From Kutzneria kofuensis (GTDB lineage Bacteria; Actinomycetota; Actinomycetes; Mycobacteriales; Pseudonocardiaceae): DNA of 64,000 bases. The translations under genes were made by a program, and so were the position numbers. Positions 8,722 to 17,022 of this stretch are shown here, piece by piece; the first letter of the stretch is position 1; the number at the start of each line of letters is the position of its first letter. The stretch is taken from the NCBI RefSeq assembly GCF_014203355.1, contig NZ_JACHIR010000002.1:248001-312000 (forward strand). The letters are read 5' to 3'. Under the pieces are notes generated by a model. It was not told where the DNA came from. It did not search any database and was given only the letters and a program-made list of their open reading frames with translations.

Positions 8722-11700
8722 GTGCCTCGTGGAGAACGACCGCTGGATCCGGGCGACACACCGCTGCTGCGGTTCGCCGCCGACCTGCGCAAACTGCGCG
8801 AGAAGGCCGGGAACCCGGTGTACCGGGAGCTGAGCCGGCGCGCGCACTACTCGGCGCCGTCGCTGTCGGACGCCGCCGGTGGGCGCAAGCTGCCGACGCT
8901 GGCGGTGACGCTCGCGTACGTGGCGGCCTGCGACGGCGACACGGCGGCGTGGGAGCAGCGGTGGCGCGAGGTCGCGGCCGAGCTGGCGTACGACGCGACG
9001 CCGGAGACCTCCGGCCGGCCGCCCTACCTGGGCCTGTCGGCGTTCCAGATCGAGGACGCCGACCGCTTCTTCGGCCGTGACGACCTCGTCGCCGAGCTGC
9101 TGGAACAGGTGCGCAACCGGCGGTTCGTCGGGGTGTTCGGCGCCTCCGGCGCCGGCAAGTCGTCGCTGCTGCGGGCCGGCCTGGTGGCCGCGGCCGAGTA
9201 CCGCGCGCTGGTGTTCACGCCGGGCGCGCATCCGCTGGAGGAGGCCGCGGTCCAGGTCGGCGGGCTCACCGGCGTGTCGACGGTGACGCTGCGCGCGGAG
9301 TTTGCCGATGATCCCACGGCTTTGCACCTGCGGGTCCGGGAAACGCTGCCGGACGAGGATCTCCTGCTGGTCGTCGACCAGTTCGAGGAACTGTTCACGC
9401 TGTGCGCCGACGAGGCCGAGCGGCAGGCGTTCGTCGCGGCCCTCGTGCACGCGGCGACCGTCGAGACGAGCCGGACCCGAGTGGTGATCGGTGTCCGCGC
9501 CGACTTCCTCGGCCACTGCACCCAACTGCTCGACCTGCGGGAGGCGCTGCGCGGCGGGCAGGTGCTGGTCGGGCCGATGACCGCCGACGAGCTGCGGGTG
9601 GCGATCACCAAGCCGGCCGCCGGCCTCGGGCAGGGCGTGGAGGCCGCCCTGGTCACGCGGCTGATCGCCGACGCCGTCGGGCAGCCGGGTGTGCTGCCGC
9701 TGGTGTCGCACGCGCTGCTGGAGACGTGGCGACGCCGGCAGGGCGTGACGCTGACGCTGGCCGGCTACGACGCCGCCGGCGGCATCCGGCACGCCATCGC
9801 CCAGACCGCCGAGGCCGTGTACGCCGGATTCGACGCCGCGCAGCAGGATCGCGCCCGCCAGCTGTTCGTGCGGCTCACCGCGCTCGGCGACGGCACGCCC
9901 GACACCCGTCGCCGGGTCAGCCGGGCCGAACTCGACGCCGACGAGACCATGGACGCGGTGCTCGACGCCCTGACCGACGCGCGCCTGATCACCGTCGACC
10001 GGGACGGCGTCGAGGTCACGCACGAGGCGCTGATCAGCCATTGGCCACGGCTGCGCGACTGGCTCGCCGCCGACCGCGAAGGGTTGCGCACGCACCGGCA
10101 GCTCACCGACGCCACCGAGGCGTGGGCGGCGGTCGACGAGGACCCCGGCGCGCTGTACCGGGGCACCCGCCTGGAACTCGCCCGGGACTGGGTCGACCGC
10201 GCCGATCCCGTGCTGACCGAACGGGAGCGCCGCTTCTACGACGCCAGTGTCGCCGCCCGGACCCGGGAGGAGACCGCCGGGCGCCGCCGGACCACCCGGC
10301 TGCGGCTGGTCGTCGCCCTGCTCGCGGTGCTGGTGCTCGCCGCGACCGCCGGCATCGTGCGCAGCGTCGCCGCCGAACACGACGCCGACCAGCAGCGGGA
10401 CATCGCCGTCGCGCAGGACGCCGCGCGCCAGGCGGCGACCCTGCGGGGCTCGAATCCCGCGCTGTCGCTGCAGCTCAGCCTGGCGGCGTACCGGCTGGCC
10501 AACGTCCCGGTGACCCGCGACGGGCTGCTGAGCAGCTTCGCCCAGCCGTACTCGACCCGGGTGGACGCCGGCCCGGACGTCAGCTTCCAGGCCGCCGTCA
10601 GCCCCAAGCGGCACCTGATGGCGCTGAGCAGCAGGGTCGGCGCGAGCATCTGGGACATCGCCGATCCGCACCGGCCACGCCAGGTCTTCTTCGTCCCCGG
10701 CCACACGCAGACGCTGCTGGCCCTGGCGTTCAATCCGGAGGGCACGCTGCTGGCCTCCGTGAGCACGGACAGGTCCACCAAGCTCTGGGACGTCACGGAT
10801 CCGGCCCACATCCGGCTCGACGCCACGATGGAGGGGCACGCCGGCGTGGTCGACGCGGTCGCCTTCGCCCCGGACGGCCGGACCCTCCTCACCGGCTCGT
10901 ACGACGGCACGGCCCGGCTGTGGGACGTCACCGAGCCGGCGCAGCCGCGGCCCGCCGGCACCATTCCGGCGCCGGGCGGCGCGCTGGCGGTGGGGTTCGC
11001 GCCGTCGGGCGACTTCATCGCGGTCGCCGGCGCCGGCGTCCGGCTGTGGGACCCGCACGATCTGTCGGCGCCGCTGGGTGTCGTCGACGACAACTCGGCG
11101 GCGCTCGCGTTCACCCCCGACAGCCGGCGGCTGGCCGTGGCCGCGCCGGGGAACCAGATCATGCTGCTGGACGTCGGCAATCCGCGGCAGCCGCGCACCG
11201 AGTCGACCACGCCCGGCCCCGACAGCGGCGTGAGCAGCCTCGCGGTCAGCGCCGACGGCACGCTGCTGGCCGCCGGCAGCGGGGACCACAACGTGCGGCT
11301 GTGGGACATCAGCGACGCCGCCCATCCCGTCACCCGCGCCACGCTGCCCGACTACGACAGCGCGGTCCCGGCGGTCGCGTTCACCCCGGACGGCTCGGCG
11401 CTGGTCGCGCTGACCCAGGACCACATCGCGATGATCACCGACGTGGCGCCGCTGCTGACCCAGGCCCAGCCGAACGTGGTCACCGCCGGGTTCGGACCGG
11501 GCAACACCGTCGTCACCGCGGACAAGTCCGGGGTGGCCACGGTGCGGGACCTCGGCACCGGCAAGGCGTTGGGCTCCGTCCCCGGCAACGCGCCGCCGAA
11601 CGCCGTCCCCGGTGGCATCGCCATCAGCGGCGACGGCCGACTGCTGGCCGTCAACCACGACAACGTCGTGTCCCTGTGGGACATCAGCGATCCGCGCCGG

Positions 11701-12486
11701 CCGCGTGAACTGCCGCCGCTGCCCTCGCCGCAGTGCATCGTGTACGCGCTGGTGTTCAGCCCCGACCACCGCCGGCTCGGCTGCATCGGGCAGGCCGGCG
11801 TGCGCATCTGGGACATCCACGACCCGGCGCACGCGGTCGCCGCGCCGCTCATCTACGTCGCCGGTCCGGGCCTGTCGACCATCCACCGGGCGACCGGCCT
11901 CGCCTTCAGCCCGGACAACCGGCTCGCGGTCCTCGCCCGGGGCGACGGCAGTCTGCGCCTGTGGGACATCGCCGACGCCGCGCAGCCCCGGGAACTGTCC
12001 AGCATGACCGGCCACCGGGACCTGACGCTCGGCGTCGCCTTCTCCCCCGACGGCAAGGTGATCGGCTCCGCCAGCGTCGACGCCACCGTCCGGCTCTGGG
12101 ACGTCGCCGACCCGACCCGTCCGCGGGCCGCCGCCGTGCTCACCGACCAGCACGACACCGGCGGCGCCATCGCCTTCACCCCCAGCGGCCACATCCTCGC
12201 CACCGGCGGCGACGACAGCGCCGTACGGCTGTGGGACGTCGAGGATCCCGACCATCCCGTCAGCGTCGGCGTGCTCACCGGCCATTCCGGCGGCATCGCC
12301 AAGCTCGCCATCGCCCCCGACGGCCACAGCCTGATCACCGCCGGCGGCGACCACACCGTGCGGCTGTGGGACACCGACCCGTCACGGGTCGCCGCCCGGG
12401 TCTGCGCCACCGCCTGGCCGCCCATCACCCGTGAGCAGTGGAACCAGTACCTGCCCGGCATCGACTTCTCCCCGCCGTGCGGCTGA
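8722..12486 (+). CDS. HTH-nSTAND1-WD40 repeat protein
   Basis: A 1254-residue signalling protein. Residues about 10-90 form an XRE-like helix-turn-helix (LLRFAADLRKLREKAGN, YRELSRRAHYSAPSLSDAAGG). An nSTAND1 NTPase follows, with Walker A GASGAGKS at 140-147 and Walker B LLLVVDQFEELF near 214-225. A single membrane span lies near 525-545 (LRLVVALLAVLVLAATAG), then about a dozen WD40 blades from about 620 to the end, each closing on LWD. The GTG at 8722 has GGGGGTGAG upstream and gives the family start MPRGERPL; a GTG at 8701 is less likely. Members are proposed as threat-sensing or conflict proteins, but no function is proven here. The C-terminal cysteines (VCATAW, PPCG) recur in the family. 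Confidence 0.85.
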   Translation: MPRGERPLDPGDTPLLRFAADLRKLREKAGNPVYRELSRRAHYSAPSLSDAAGGRKLPTLAVTLAYVAACDGDTAAWEQRWREVAAELAYDATPETSGRPPYLGLSAFQIEDADRFFGRDDLVAELLEQVRNRRFVGVFGASGAGKSSLLRAGLVAAAEYRALVFTPGAHPLEEAAVQVGGLTGVSTVTLRAEFADDPTALHLRVRETLPDEDLLLVVDQFEELFTLCADEAERQAFVAALVHAATVETSRTRVVIGVRADFLGHCTQLLDLREALRGGQVLVGPMTADELRVAITKPAAGLGQGVEAALVTRLIADAVGQPGVLPLVSHALLETWRRRQGVTLTLAGYDAAGGIRHAIAQTAEAVYAGFDAAQQDRARQLFVRLTALGDGTPDTRRRVSRAELDADETMDAVLDALTDARLITVDRDGVEVTHEALISHWPRLRDWLAADREGLRTHRQLTDATEAWAAVDEDPGALYRGTRLELARDWVDRADPVLTERERRFYDASVAARTREETAGRRRTTRLRLVVALLAVLVLAATAGIVRSVAAEHDADQQRDIAVAQDAARQAATLRGSNPALSLQLSLAAYRLANVPVTRDGLLSSFAQPYSTRVDAGPDVSFQAAVSPKRHLMALSSRVGASIWDIADPHRPRQVFFVPGHTQTLLALAFNPEGTLLASVSTDRSTKLWDVTDPAHIRLDATMEGHAGVVDAVAFAPDGRTLLTGSYDGTARLWDVTEPAQPRPAGTIPAPGGALAVGFAPSGDFIAVAGAGVRLWDPHDLSAPLGVVDDNSAALAFTPDSRRLAVAAPGNQIMLLDVGNPRQPRTESTTPGPDSGVSSLAVSADGTLLAAGSGDHNVRLWDISDAAHPVTRATLPDYDSAVPAVAFTPDGSALVALTQDHIAMITDVAPLLTQAQPNVVTAGFGPGNTVVTADKSGVATVRDLGTGKALGSVPGNAPPNAVPGGIAISGDGRLLAVNHDNVVSLWDISDPRRPRELPPLPSPQCIVYALVFSPDHRRLGCIGQAGVRIWDIHDPAHAVAAPLIYVAGPGLSTIHRATGLAFSPDNRLAVLARGDGSLRLWDIADAAQPRELSSMTGHRDLTLGVAFSPDGKVIGSASVDATVRLWDVADPTRPRAAAVLTDQHDTGGAIAFTPSGHILATGGDDSAVRLWDVEDPDHPVSVGVLTGHSGGIAKLAIAPDGHSLITAGGDHTVRLWDTDPSRVAARVCATAWPPITREQWNQYLPGIDFSPPCG

Positions 12487-12680
12487 CCGGCTGGTCCAAA
12501 CCGGAATGCGGTACGGCGTAATTACCCACACTTTTCCCGGCCAGCACAGGACGTTTGTCCGGACCCACTGCCCGCGCACGCCTTGAGGAGTCGCGGCGGA
12601 ACTCCGTTTCATTACCGTGCCGAGAATGCTCCACGGGGGACAGTCCGGCGCCTGTAGTGAAATGCTCACGAGGAGTGGCA

Positions 12681-13121
12681 GTGCCAAGCAAGGAAGAACT
12701 GAAGAGCGCCATCCACGCGGCTTTCGAGTCGGTGGTCGCGGACGGGGCGAGCTACACCAAGGTGTACGCGGCCGAGGTCAAGCAGAAGAACTTCATCGTG
12801 TTCCGCACGACCACCGTCAGCAACTTCGCCGTGGGCTTCAAACCGGGGCGGACCGACCTGGTCGTGGTCCCGCTCGACGAGAAGAACGGGAAGGTCACCG
12901 CGGGCGCCCCGCTGACGATCACGGACGCCAACCGGGCCTCGGTGAAGCGGCGCGACCTCCAGGGCCGGTTCGTGGTCAAGACGACGGACGGCCAGACGTT
13001 CAAGCTCTCCGTCCTCCCGTCGGTGCCGAAGCTGATGGCCGTGGCCTACCAGCTGCCGGTGGACCAGAAGGCGGAGTACGAGGCGTTCGTCGCGGTGCGG
13101 GACACCCTCGCCGCCGCGTAG
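12681..13121 (+). CDS. Conserved hypothetical protein, 146 aa
   Basis: I do not recognise a named family. The protein is soluble, with a helical N-terminus (KEELKSAIHAAFESVV), a run of short beta strands (FIVFRTTTVSNFAVGFKPG, LVVVPLDEKNGKV, RFVVKTTDGQTFKLSVLP) and a C-terminal helix. This strand pattern resembles a small PH-like barrel, but that is a guess. The GTG at 12681 follows GAGGAG with good spacing; an upstream reading to 12555 is non-coding in composition. It is monocistronic, ended by a strong terminator. Confidence 0.7.
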   Translation: MPSKEELKSAIHAAFESVVADGASYTKVYAAEVKQKNFIVFRTTTVSNFAVGFKPGRTDLVVVPLDEKNGKVTAGAPLTITDANRASVKRRDLQGRFVVKTTDGQTFKLSVLPSVPKLMAVAYQLPVDQKAEYEAFVAVRDTLAAA

Positions 13122-13137
13122 TCGACTTCACGCGAGA

Positions 13138-13174
13138 CGCCGACGGCACGGTCCCCGTGCCGTCGGCGTTTTTT
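13138..13174 (+). terminator. Rho-independent terminator
   Basis: A perfect 14-bp stem CGCCGACGGCACGG / CCGTGCCGTCGGCG with a 3-base loop TCC is followed by six T. It lies 16 bases after the stop of the 146-aa gene and is one of the few canonical intrinsic terminators with a U tract in this window. Confidence 0.93.
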
Positions 13175-13267
13175 GGCGTTGAAAACGTCGAAAACGCGAA
13201 GTCCTCATCGACGCGGCCGAATGTGAGCCGTCCACGCACCGGCCCGACTCGCCCGGAATGCGCTTTC

Positions 13268-13290
13268 TTGACAGCGCTGTCCGGGCAATG
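13268..13290 (+). promoter_or_regulatory. Promoter with overlapping LacI-type palindrome
   Basis: A perfect -35 TTGACA at 13268-13273 is embedded in the 12-bp palindrome GACAGCGCTGTC (13270-13281), which has the central CG and AGCGCT core typical of LacI-family operators in actinobacteria. A -10 element is not clear (TGAGAT at 13292). The PEBP gene starts about 78 bp downstream. No LacI gene lies in the window, so the regulator would act in trans. Confidence 0.5.
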
Positions 13291-13358
13291 CTGAGATGGT
13301 CGACGTTACCCGCCCGCCCGCCGCCTCCATCCGATCGAAGGACACGTGGGAGGACGCA

Positions 13359-13979
13359 GTGGCACCCCTCTTTCCGTTGCGCGCGCTACTGACCGGCGCC
13401 GTGGCCGCGGCCGTCGCCGTGACGGTCGCCGCATCCCCGTCGGCGGCAAGCCCGGCGGCGCAAGGAAATCCGTCGGCGGCCGGCGACTTCGCCCTCACCA
13501 GCACGGCGTTCGCCGACAACAAGACGATCCCCGACCACTACACCTGCGCCTTCACCCACAAGGCCGGCAAGAACGTGTCGCCGCCGCTGGCCTGGGGCGC
13601 CGGGGCCACGAACGCCAAGGGCTACGCGATCATCCTGCGCGATGTCGCCAACGGCGGCGACAAGGTGCACTGGGCGATCTGGAACCTCACGGCCGACACC
13701 CTGTCGCTGCCGGAGGGTCTCAGCGCCGGGTACACCGTGCCCGGCCAGAACGGCGCCAAGCAGAAGGCGATGGGCAGCGGCTCCGTCACCCAGCAGTACT
13801 TCGGCCCCTGCCCCGGCGGCCGTGAGCACCCGTACACGTTCACCCTCTACGCGGTGAAGTCCGCGACCGTGCCCGGGCTGAGCTCGTCGTCGAGCATGTC
13901 CCAGATCGAGTCGGCGATCAAGAAGGCCAGCAGCGCGAACGTTGTGCTGCACGGGAAGTCCGCCGCGTCGGCGAACTGA
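13359..13979 (+). CDS. Secreted YbhB/YbcL-type phosphatidylethanolamine-binding (PEBP) protein
   Basis: A 206-residue protein with a signal peptide (residues 1 to about 30, ending near AASPSAAS) and one PEBP domain. The ligand-pocket motifs are visible: YTCAFTHKAGKNVSPPLAW, VHWAIWNLT and GPCPGGREHPYTFTLYAV. Bacterial members are often annotated as Raf-kinase-inhibitor-like and bind small anionic ligands; their role is poorly known. The GTG at 13359 follows GGGAGGACGCA, whereas an ATG at 13296 would place 21 charged residues before the signal peptide. The gene is monocistronic. Confidence 0.85.
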   Translation: MAPLFPLRALLTGAVAAAVAVTVAASPSAASPAAQGNPSAAGDFALTSTAFADNKTIPDHYTCAFTHKAGKNVSPPLAWGAGATNAKGYAIILRDVANGGDKVHWAIWNLTADTLSLPEGLSAGYTVPGQNGAKQKAMGSGSVTQQYFGPCPGGREHPYTFTLYAVKSATVPGLSSSSSMSQIESAIKKASSANVVLHGKSAASAN

Positions 13980-14015
13980 CGTCCGGGGCGCCGGGCCGAC
14001 GCCACGGCCCGGCGC

Positions 14016-14786
14016 TCACCCGTGCGCTTCGGTGAGCACCGACAACGCCACGTCCGGCTGGTAGGCGCTCACGATCCGGGTGGCCGGCCGGCGGAGGGCT
14101 TCGACGGCGTGCTGCCGGCAGGCCGGCACCGGACCGTGATCGTCGGGCCGAAGCAGGTCGACGATCGGCTCGGCCGGGCAATCGACTGTCCCGCAAGCCT
14201 TGGCCTCGCGGCCGATCAGCGCCGAGTGGCCGTTCGTCGCGGCATAGGCGTCGGCGGTCAGCGCGGCGAGCAGACCGATCGAACGTGCGGCGGCGGGGTC
14301 GGCCGGCGTGGCGGCGTTCAAGGCCACCGCGTGTGCGTCCACCACCATCAGGTCGAGCGCGTCGCTCGACGCCTCCTCCAGCCGGGCGCGCAGATTCGCC
14401 GACCACGGCAGTTCCTCGGTCACGGCGAGCACGGCGCGGACGCACTCCACGAACTGCTCCCCCCACGTGTTCCACCACGCGAGCTTGCGCTGTCGCGCGT
14501 CGGCCAGCCCGGCCAGTCCGGGCCACTTGCGCCGGGCGCCCTGCCTGGTCATCCCGGCCGCCGCACCGATGTCGGGATAGTCGGCGCCGTGTTGTGCCGC
14601 CGACAGCGCCGCCGACGCCGCCAGCTGTTCGGCGCTGTCCCGGATGACCAGCAACGAAGTCAGCGCGGCCAGCCACGATTCCCGCCGGTCGGCGTCCGGC
14701 CCCGCCGTTTCCCGCGCCGAAGTCCACGCCAGTCGGTCGACGGCGGCGGCCAACTCGGCGCGTTGCTCGTTGGACAGACCTCGCAC
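14016..14786 (-). CDS. HTH-containing putative regulator
   Basis: A 256-residue protein. Near residues 70-95 the segment YPDIGAAAGMTRQGARRKWPGL looks like a helix-turn-helix in which the recognition helix starts after the glycine. The rest is alanine-rich and mostly helical, with a small cysteine/histidine cluster near the C-terminus (CGTVDCPAEP, CRQHAVEAL). I cannot assign a named family. The GTG at 14786 follows AAGGAG at 5 bases. The gene is divergent from an epimerase gene, with two related palindromes between them; the simplest reading is an autoregulated repressor. Regulation by it is inferred from layout only. Confidence 0.6.
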   Translation of the reverse strand: MRGLSNEQRAELAAAVDRLAWTSARETAGPDADRRESWLAALTSLLVIRDSAEQLAASAALSAAQHGADYPDIGAAAGMTRQGARRKWPGLAGLADARQRKLAWWNTWGEQFVECVRAVLAVTEELPWSANLRARLEEASSDALDLMVVDAHAVALNAATPADPAAARSIGLLAALTADAYAATNGHSALIGREAKACGTVDCPAEPIVDLLRPDDHGPVPACRQHAVEALRRPATRIVSAYQPDVALSVLTEAHG

Positions 14787-14797
14787 GGCAACTCCTT

Positions 14798-14845
14798 GAC
14801 AACAAGTGTTTACGACCCGACCATAGCTCGACAACACCTGTTGTC
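14798..14845. promoter_or_regulatory. Tandem operator: two copies of GACAACA-N2-TGTTGTC
   Basis: Site 2 (14830-14845) reads GACAACACCTGTTGTC, a perfect 7-bp inverted repeat around a 2-base spacer. Site 1 (14798-14813) reads GACAACAAGTGTTTAC, with an identical left arm and a degenerate right arm. Their starts are 32 bp apart, three helical turns, so bound dimers would lie on the same DNA face. Site 1 also holds the ribosome-site region of the leftward gene; site 2 lies just before the rightward gene. Confidence 0.75.
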
Positions 14846-14861
14846 ACCAAGGGGGATGCAC

Positions 14862-15875
14862 ATGAGGCTTCTGGTCATCGGCGGCACGGCGTTCGTCGGC
14901 CGCGCGATCGTGGCCGACGCCCTGGCCCGGGGGCACAAGGTCACGACGTTCAACCGGGGCCTGACCGGCCAGGATGCCGACGGCGTCGAGGCGCTGCGCG
15001 GCGACCGGTCCACGGACGCGGGTCTCCGGGAACTCACCGGCCGCTCCTTCGACGCGGTCATCGACCCGGGCGGCCTGGTGCCGGCCCACGTGCTCCGCAC
15101 CGCCCGAGCCGAGTTGGCGCCGTTCTACGCGTTCGTCTCCACCACGGCCGTCTACCGGTCGTGGACCACGGCCGGAACGGACGAGTCGGCGCCGACCTGG
15201 CCGGGCGTGCCGGACGAGGACGGCGACCCCGACCTGGCCCGGCTCGGCGTCCGCAAGCGCGGCTGCGAGCTGGCGGTGGAGCAGACCTTCGGCCCGGACG
15301 CCGCCGTGATCGCGCGGGCCGGCATGATCGTCGGCCCACACGACAACGTCGGCCAACTGCCCTGGTGGCTCACCAGGATCGCCCAGGGCGGCCGGGTGCT
15401 CGCGCCCGGCGATCCGGACCGCGGGCTGCAGCTGATCGACGTGCGCGACCTGTCGGCGTTCGTGCTGGACCAGGTCGAGGCGCGAGCGGGCGGCATCCAC
15501 AACGTCGTCCCGGACGAACCCAACACGACGATGGGCCACCTCGTCGACGACTGCGCACAGGCCACGGGTTCGACCGCCGAGGCCGTCTGGGTGGACGAGG
15601 GTTTCCTGTTCTCCCAAGGCGTTCAGCCCTGGGCCGAGCTTCCGCTGTGGATCCCGGACGGGCCCGCCACCGCCGGGTTCTGGGCGGTGTCCGGCGCGAG
15701 CGCGAAGGCCGCCGGCCTACGCACCCGGCCGGTCGCCGAATCCGTCCGGGACACATGGGAATGGCTCCGGTCGGGCGGCGAGGTCCGGCTCACCCCCGGC
15801 GCCGCGCCGTTCGGTATCGCCGGCGAGAAGGAACAGCAGGTCCTCACGGCCTGGGACGCGCGATCAGTCGTCTGA
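14862..15875 (+). CDS. NAD-dependent epimerase/dehydratase-like protein
   Basis: A 337-residue extended short-chain dehydrogenase with the N-terminal Rossmann motif GGTAFVG at 7-13 and NRG after strand two. The classical YxxxK is altered: the relevant region reads GVRKRGCELAVE, as in atypical reductase-like members, so epimerase chemistry is doubtful. Later blocks (RAGMIVGPHDN, LQLIDVRDLSAFVL, GIHNVV) match proteins annotated as NAD-dependent epimerases in actinobacteria. The ATG at 14862 is 6 bases after GGGGG; the ATG at 14856 is the alternative. Expression is probably set by the tandem palindromes just upstream. Confidence 0.75.
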   Translation: MRLLVIGGTAFVGRAIVADALARGHKVTTFNRGLTGQDADGVEALRGDRSTDAGLRELTGRSFDAVIDPGGLVPAHVLRTARAELAPFYAFVSTTAVYRSWTTAGTDESAPTWPGVPDEDGDPDLARLGVRKRGCELAVEQTFGPDAAVIARAGMIVGPHDNVGQLPWWLTRIAQGGRVLAPGDPDRGLQLIDVRDLSAFVLDQVEARAGGIHNVVPDEPNTTMGHLVDDCAQATGSTAEAVWVDEGFLFSQGVQPWAELPLWIPDGPATAGFWAVSGASAKAAGLRTRPVAESVRDTWEWLRSGGEVRLTPGAAPFGIAGEKEQQVLTAWDARSVV

Positions 15876-15938
15876 TCACGCGAACGGGCAGTCCGGCTCC
15901 GGCGCGGCCGTCCAGCTCACCGGGATGACAGCACGCTG

Positions 15939-15966
15939 ATGGCGTCCGGCCGGGGCCGGACGCCAT
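15939..15966. terminator. Bidirectional hairpin between convergent genes
   Basis: A perfect 13-bp stem ATGGCGTCCGGCC / GGCCGGACGCCAT with a 2-base loop sits between the convergent epimerase and SRPBCC genes. No U tract follows on either strand, as is common for high-GC actinobacterial terminators. Confidence 0.65.
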
Positions 15967-15982
15967 CGCCTCGCGTGTCGCG

Positions 15983-16447
15983 TCAGATCTGGTCGGGGCG
16001 CTTGACGTGGTCGCGCCAGGCGCCGGTCTCGTGGCCGCGGTGCTCGATGAACTCCTTGAACCGCTTGAGGTCCGCGTTGACCCGGTGGTTGAGGATGCCG
16101 AGCTTGTCGCCGACCTGCTCGACGAAGCCCTCCGGGTCGATGTCCATCTGGGCGGTCACCCGGGTGTTGGCGTCGTCCAGCCGGTGGAAGGTGATGACAC
16201 CGGCATGTGTGGGCCCGCTGTCCGACTTCCACGCCACCCGCTCGTCGGGGTGCTGCTCGGTGATGGTCGCGTCGAACTCGCGGGTGACGCCGCCGACCTT
16301 GGTGATCCAGTGCGTGTGCGTGTCGTCGGTCTGCCGGATCTCCTTGACGCCGTCCATGAACTGCGGGAACGACTCGAACTGCGTCCACTGGTTGTACGCG
16401 GTCGACACGGGCACGGCCACATCGACGGACTCGGTGATGGTGCTCAC
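15983..16447 (-). CDS. SRPBCC/polyketide cyclase-dehydrase-like protein
   Basis: A 154-residue single-domain START-like fold. It opens with ITESVDVAVPVSTAYNQWTQFESFPQF, the family signature, and continues with VGGVTREFDATITEQHPDERVAWKSD. Such proteins hold hydrophobic ligands in a deep pocket; in actinobacteria this subgroup is often stress-associated and the ligand is unknown. The C-terminal helix ends GHETGAWRDHVKRPDQI. The GTG at 16447 has GGAGA five bases upstream. It is divergent from the small unknown gene and CarH-like regulator, and one of the GTGCA repeat pairs lies 25 bp from its start. Confidence 0.85.
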   Translation of the reverse strand: MSTITESVDVAVPVSTAYNQWTQFESFPQFMDGVKEIRQTDDTHTHWITKVGGVTREFDATITEQHPDERVAWKSDSGPTHAGVITFHRLDDANTRVTAQMDIDPEGFVEQVGDKLGILNHRVNADLKRFKEFIEHRGHETGAWRDHVKRPDQI

Positions 16448-16471
16448 ACGCTCTCCTTCCGATTCGTTCCG

Positions 16472-16564
16472 GTGCACCGTTCGTGCATCCCTACGCGACC
16501 CCAGGTACCCGGTCGCCGCACGAATACACGCGCCGGAAAAACCGTCCGGTGCAACGGTTGTGCA
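16472..16564. promoter_or_regulatory. Two 11-bp-spaced GTGCA direct-repeat sites
   Basis: Site A has GTGCA at 16472-16476 and 16483-16487; site B has GTGCA at 16549-16553 and 16560-16564. In both the repeats are exactly 11 bp apart, and the contexts are near-identical (CCGGTGCACCGTTCGTGCAT and CCGGTGCAACGGTTGTGCAT). Sites A and B are offset by 77 bp, seven times 11. CarH/LitR-type MerR regulators are known to bind direct repeats with 11-bp spacing, and such a gene lies downstream. Site A flanks the SRPBCC promoter, site B that of the small gene and merR. Confidence 0.7.
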
Positions 16565-16596
16565 TCACGCGCGGAGAAGTGGGTAGCCGCAGTGCC

Positions 16597-17022
16597 ATGA
16601 CTGAGACACCCGACACCACGCTCGTGCGAGCGGTCGGCACGCTGACCGAGGCGCTGGAAGTGATCGAGGAAGCACGCGGGCACCTGTACGCCTTCCACCG
16701 TCTCACCGGCCACGCCGACGTCCTGGTGGAACAGGCGGCCCAGCAGCTGCGGGACCTCGGCCAGCACGACCTGGCCGACAAGCTGGCGCACGAACTGGTC
16801 GGCCGCAACGTGTTGCCCGGCCGCTGGACGTTCCAGATCGTCGAGGAGTACGACGGCGACTACTACCGCCTGTTCCGGGAACTCGAACGCGAGGGCCGGG
16901 AACTGCTGGGCGGCCGGCGGCACGTGCACGAGGCGCGGATGAAGGAGGACCGCCGCAGCCACGGCCGGCCCGGGCACGAGGCGAGGCCGGACGAGACCCC
17001 GAGCGTGCCGACGAGGCCATGA
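16597..17022 (+). CDS. Conserved hypothetical protein, 141 aa, cotranscribed with CarH-like regulator
   Basis: Not assignable to a named family. The protein is helical, with a long amphipathic helix (AVGTLTEALEVIEEARGHLYAFHRLTGHADVL), a motif VGRNVLPGRWTFQIVEEYDGDYY in the middle, and a charged, disordered C-terminal tail rich in R, H, E and P. The ATG at 16597 gives the compact start MTETPDT; the frame extends upstream over the operator and is rejected there. Its stop overlaps the ATG of the MerR gene (ATGA), so the two products are made together, which suggests a partner or target of the regulator. Confidence 0.7.
   Translation: MTETPDTTLVRAVGTLTEALEVIEEARGHLYAFHRLTGHADVLVEQAAQQLRDLGQHDLADKLAHELVGRNVLPGRWTFQIVEEYDGDYYRLFRELEREGRELLGGRRHVHEARMKEDRRSHGRPGHEARPDETPSVPTRP

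Noticed and set aside
8632-12354. 1240-codon open frame antisense to the nSTAND1-WD40 gene
   Set aside because: Composition is the mirror of a GC-rich coding strand (Gly/Arg/Ala/Val repeats, no motif); the plus strand has clear domains and a ribosome site.
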